Assembly: GCA_050084515.1 (NCBI GenBank)
Contig: CM114274.1
Location: forward strand, 10,230,001-10,294,000
Direction of reading: 5' to 3'
DNA: 64,000 nucleotides
Source of the DNA: Blasia pusilla
Lineage: Eukaryota > Marchantiophyta > Marchantiopsida > Blasiales
Below the pieces are notes generated by a model. That model saw nothing but the letters and a program-made list of their open reading frames with translations. It was not told where the DNA came from and did not search any database. Positions 60,600 through 64,000 of the stretch are shown here, piece after piece; position 1 is the first letter of the stretch, and each line of letters opens with the position of its first letter. Position numbers and translations under genes: made by a program.

Positions 60600-63500
60600 G
60601 AGATGATACGAGCGAACGATCGCGAGACGGTTTGACCGAACGATCGGGAGACGATTCGAGCTACAACGAGGAAAAAATCTCAAGCAAACAAGTCTAGGAG
60701 CTTCACTCCCAAGTCCATGAGGACACCTGCGTCACCATCTCCAGGGCCTCGTTCGGCAAATGAGATAAGGTAGCAAGAAATTGAGGAGCGGGAAAGGGAA
60801 GCGGAGATGCACAACCAAGAACTTCTTGCGAAACGTGTACAAGAGGCGCTCGATAAACGAACGCAGAGGCTGAGATATCGCAGGCCTTGAAGAAAAGGGT
60901 CGCCGACGAAAAGGGAGAAAAGAAGCGTCTGGACGCATCGGTGAGGAGAGCAGAATTGGCTAAAGCAAGGAGGGAAAAAGCAATAGCCATTGAAGACAGC
61001 CCCGCCCGTCCAACCGAAAGTGTTGAGATGCGGGAAATGTCCCCGATGAAGTCCGGGAACACAATCAATATAGCGGAAACGGCCGAAGTTCAAATCATAG
61101 ACAATGAGGTCATGAGGACCGCCAGCGTGGAGATGGTGGACATTGCTGAAGAAGCAGCGAGAGCGGTCATCCTCGTCTCCAAGCCCGGCGGAAGAAATTC
61201 ACCTCTATTGGATCGACGAGTTTCCAGTGGACTTGCCAACTGCTGTCTCAGAGCAGTTGGCTGGTGAAGAAACCGAACCAATCTTTGAGCGGGTAAGAGA
61301 GGATCTGGGTTTTTTGAATTATGTGAAGGCCCATCTTGCAATTCATTGGCAATTCAGTTTAGCTTACTGATCTTGTCCCGGTTGTGACAGGTGGTAAAGC
61401 AGATGGCACTGATGGAGGGCCACAACGCCCCGAGAATTCCACTCTGCCGATTGTGGACAATGGAGTACGTCCACGAAATTCAGTCCGACGAGGATATTAC
61501 GAAGCTCAAACAATCGGCGGCGATAGCATCCTACGTCAACAGCTTCCCTCCGTTCTATGTTCAGCCTTACGATGACCATGGAACCCAAGCGTTGGTTATG
61601 GAGGAGGACTTGGAAAAGCTCGACACATTCTGGAGGATGAGAGATCAGGAATTCAGAAGGCAAGTAGAGGGGACAGAATTCAGCTGGATGAGGAATCTGC
61701 ATTTCTTCATCTGGGATGAAAATCACAGGTTCATGGCGTGGACAAAGTTTGCAGAGGAGCGCCCAAACTCCTTGGAGGCACATTTTTGCGTGAAGGCAGT
61801 GGTCTTTCATCCATACCCTCATCACATGGTGACGGTGGAGATGGCCATGCATGCCATGAACACATAAGTTTCTTCTTGCTGCAAACCGTCGGACTCCGAC
61901 AAGTTGTTTGAGTCGCCACTGTTTTTGGGATGTTTTTGGCCGAACGCAACTCGTCGGAGTCCGACGAGTTGCTCGATTGATCAATGGGTTAGGATGTTTT
62001 TGGCCGAAAGCAACTCGTCGGAGTCCGACGAGTTGCTCGACCGGCCGCATTCTTGAGATGTATTTTGAAGAAAGCAACTCGTCGGAGTCCGACGAGTTGC
62101 TCGACTGGCCGCATTTTTTGGAAGTTTTTTGAAGAAAGCAACTCGTCGGATTCCGACGGGTTGCTTGACTCGAAGCTGTTTTTGGAGGTTTTTTGATGTT
62201 TTTGGCCGAAAGCAACTCGTCGGAGTCCGACAGGTTGCATTCGGAAGTTGGAAGCTACATTTTTCGCGTCAAATTACAACTTTCAATGAAATTGCGCAAC
62301 CTGTCGGAATCCGATGGGTTGCTATGTTCACTTTTGATACGGACTATCTGACAACCCGTCGGAGTCCAACGGGTTGAAACCAGGCAATCACAAATCTGAA
62401 TGCAATCCGTCAGACTCCGATGGGTTACATAATTTAGCTCGTTGCTAGAATCCGACCTTGAGCTGTGACGACCTGTTGGAGTCCGACGGGTTGCAGGAAC
62501 CGGTGTACCTAACAAAATTTCTTATATTGAGTTTGGATGTGCAGGATTGTATCGGAGGGGAATGTCACCCACCACTGGATCCAGGATTGCGATCGGGTGA
62601 AGAAAGTGCTTACGACGCACCCGGCAGAGTACAAGGGGTTCTTGGGCGACGCCCTGGTAAATCAGATGTTGGCAAAGGGTGCACAAATCAAAAAGAAGAC
62701 TTGGGCAAATAAGTTTATTTCCCAAGATGCAGCCGTCACAATCCTTTGCTGGTCGAAGATACAGGCCACGAAGAAGAGCGCTGCATTGGAGCTGGAGCGG
62801 AGGGAGAAAGTATCTGTGTCTAAGCGTGCAAAATTCATCCAAGCTGTAGTATCTGCAGCTACGAAGTACACGGCAAGCAAGATGCAGCCCTACATCACCA
62901 TTCTCAACCCCGAACTTGGTCCGGAGTTTTACAAGGAACTGAAGGCGATTATCAAGCGCCAACGGAAAAGGGATGAAGATCCGCAAGGTCGGATTGGGGA
63001 GAAAGTGTCTCTCGATCGCGTGCATCGATTTGCGTTGTCTGGAATAAGAAAATTTAGGAGAATCTGATTGATGAAAATCAGTCTCGAGGGCATAGAGGCC
63101 CAAAAGAGGGCAGCACACCATCCTCTGGGTCTCTCTGATCCAGTGATCTCCCACTGGATCCGCGAATGGTCGTTATGGGACGCGTTGCGGCTTATCGGGA
63201 AGTCCATGCTGGACGGTCTCCAAGCGGAGCTCAAAAGAATAGAGCCCATTCCGGTTGAAGCAAACCTGGAGAGTGCTGTAGATTTAGAACTTTGGCTCAA
63301 TGACATCCGAGACAAGCCCATAAAAAACCAGGTTTCAAGACGATGTTCAAGGATTGCGTCCTCCCTCAGGCAGACCTTGACGAAGAAATTGAGGGGAACA
63401 AAAGGGATCTCCCAAAGAAGAAGCGAGATCTTCAGGAGCAGGCGACCGATTTAGTTCGACTAAGATCTGCCCAACGGATGGTGTTCAGGTACCTCGTCCA

Positions 63501-64000
63501 TTGTAAGAATGCAGGTACCTGGGGAAAAATACCGGCAGCCTGCAAATTTTGGGCTTCTCCGCCTGATGGAGAGACATTCTCCATGTACGACACGGAGATG
63601 GCTCAGCGCATGTCCGATTGGGAGGTGGAGAATTTCCCGATTTGGTTGGACTTCAACAACCCTGAGGACATTACTGAGAAAGATTTACGCGTGCTTTATG
63701 ATGCAGTGGCCGCAGGACGGGACGACATCCCCAATTTTGTGTAGCCTGAAGACTTTTTCGAAGGAGATGCGGAAGAGCAAGCGCTGGAGACAGCGGAGTT
63801 GGCTTCCAAGGTCCACACAGCCAAGGTCCAAGACAAATCCACAGCGGGTCTCAAAGGCAAGGCGAGGGGAGCGAAGAATTCCGAGGCCGAGTCTTCCCAA
63901 AGAGAGGCTGAAGATTCAAGGCTAGAGCCGAAATCGTCCGGGCGAGCGGGGAGAGAGGGTCGGACCAGGTCCTCCGCGAAAAAAACCCCACCAGAGTCTG
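60600..64000 (+). pseudogene. Decayed gene of unknown family, arm 2 of the divergent pair (runs off the window)
   Basis: Coding fragments in order: a charged coiled-coil N-part (EEREREAEMHNQELLAKRV, KKRVADEKGEKKRLDASV), EEIHLYWIDEFPVDL, then exon 61391-61868 (CRLWTMEYVHEIQSDEDI, EGTEFSWMRNLHFFIWDE, VVFHPYPHHMV), exon 62542 on (NVTHHWIQDCDRVKKVL, WANKFISQDAAVTILCWSK, KYTASKMQPYITILNP), then LGLSDPVISHWIREWSLW, VFRYLVHCKNAGTWGKIPA and an acidic, Ser/Lys-rich tail to the window end. Lesions: TAG near 60775, frameshifts near 60870 and 61190, TGA 63065-63067, a frameshift at an A-run near 63320, TAG 63742. Introns: GTAAGA (about 61290) to GTGACAG (61390), and about 61869 to 62541, the latter with ATAAGT in place of GTAAGT; it holds palindrome cluster 3. 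I do not recognise the protein. Confidence 0.6.
61880..62496. repeat. Palindrome cluster 3: ten copies in an intron, 64-bp period
   Basis: Three exactly self-complementary 27-nt copies at 61946-61972, 62010-62036 and 62074-62100 (half-site GCAACTCGTCGGA, central G). Near-perfect copies at 62138-62164 and 62212-62238; diverged ones near 61880, 62293, 62350, 62402 and 62470. Intervals between 61946, 62010, 62074 and 62138 are exactly 64 bp, then 74. Spacers share GTTTTTGGCCGAA or TTTTTTGAAGAAA. The whole cluster sits between coding blocks ending at about 61868 and starting at 62542. Confidence 0.94.

Noticed and set aside
61364-62377. ORFs over cluster 3 with repeated SDELL / RRTPTSC phrases
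   Set aside because: These are translations of the 64-bp palindrome repeat in an intron; similar phrases appear on both strands because the unit is palindromic.

Overview
This is nuclear DNA from a land plant. The evidence is intron-bearing genes for plastid and Golgi proteins (a CemA-like/DLDG1 envelope protein, a sulfiredoxin, a golgin-like tail-anchored protein, a short Mo-cofactor-sulfurase-like protein), plant-type Helitrons (A^TC...CTAG^T), a Ty3/gypsy element with 1-kb LTRs, and long AT-rich intergenic stretches. The short introns (about 80-670 bp) and the transposon-derived genes at the right end suggest a bryophyte, perhaps a moss. That placement is an inference; no name can be read from the sequence.

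Layout. 0-12 kb is genic: a two-exon gene with a probable plastid transit peptide and a triplicated DYN-R-A motif (1569-3151, minus) and a seven-exon DLDG1/CemA-like gene (7324-10984, minus). A three-copy head-to-tail Helitron concatemer lies at 12355-12993. 14-22 kb holds one small Helitron, sulfiredoxin (15731-16873, plus) and the golgin-like gene (19065-21851, minus), which carries an in-frame TGA and has a SINE-like retroposon inserted at its stop codon. 22-31 kb is AT-rich intergenic DNA with a solo LTR (23498-24522, TSD TGGGC), a nearly perfect 98-bp-arm hairpin (26372-26583) and another small Helitron. 32-33 kb has the sulfurase-like ORF.

37.7-53 kb is a transposon graveyard. A decayed Helitron helicase runs on plus (37988-about 41392). 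A second one on minus (about 52860-41556) is interrupted inside its Rep domain by a gypsy element (LTR 48981-47961). The gypsy 3' half and the middle of Rep are both gone.

54-64 kb is the most unusual part. Two decayed, divergently oriented protein genes (59386-55620 minus, MULE-transposase-like by eye; 60600-64000 plus, unrecognised) share a roughly 1-kb intergenic region with a TATA box facing each way. About 28 copies of a 27-nt palindrome (half-site GCAACYCGTCGGA, one central base, then its complement) lie only in three non-coding parts of this unit: an intron of the minus gene, the shared promoter (a regular 66-67 bp array) and an intron of the plus gene (64-bp period). I consider this the best candidate for an undescribed system: a large two-gene transposon carrying its own family of hairpin repeats.
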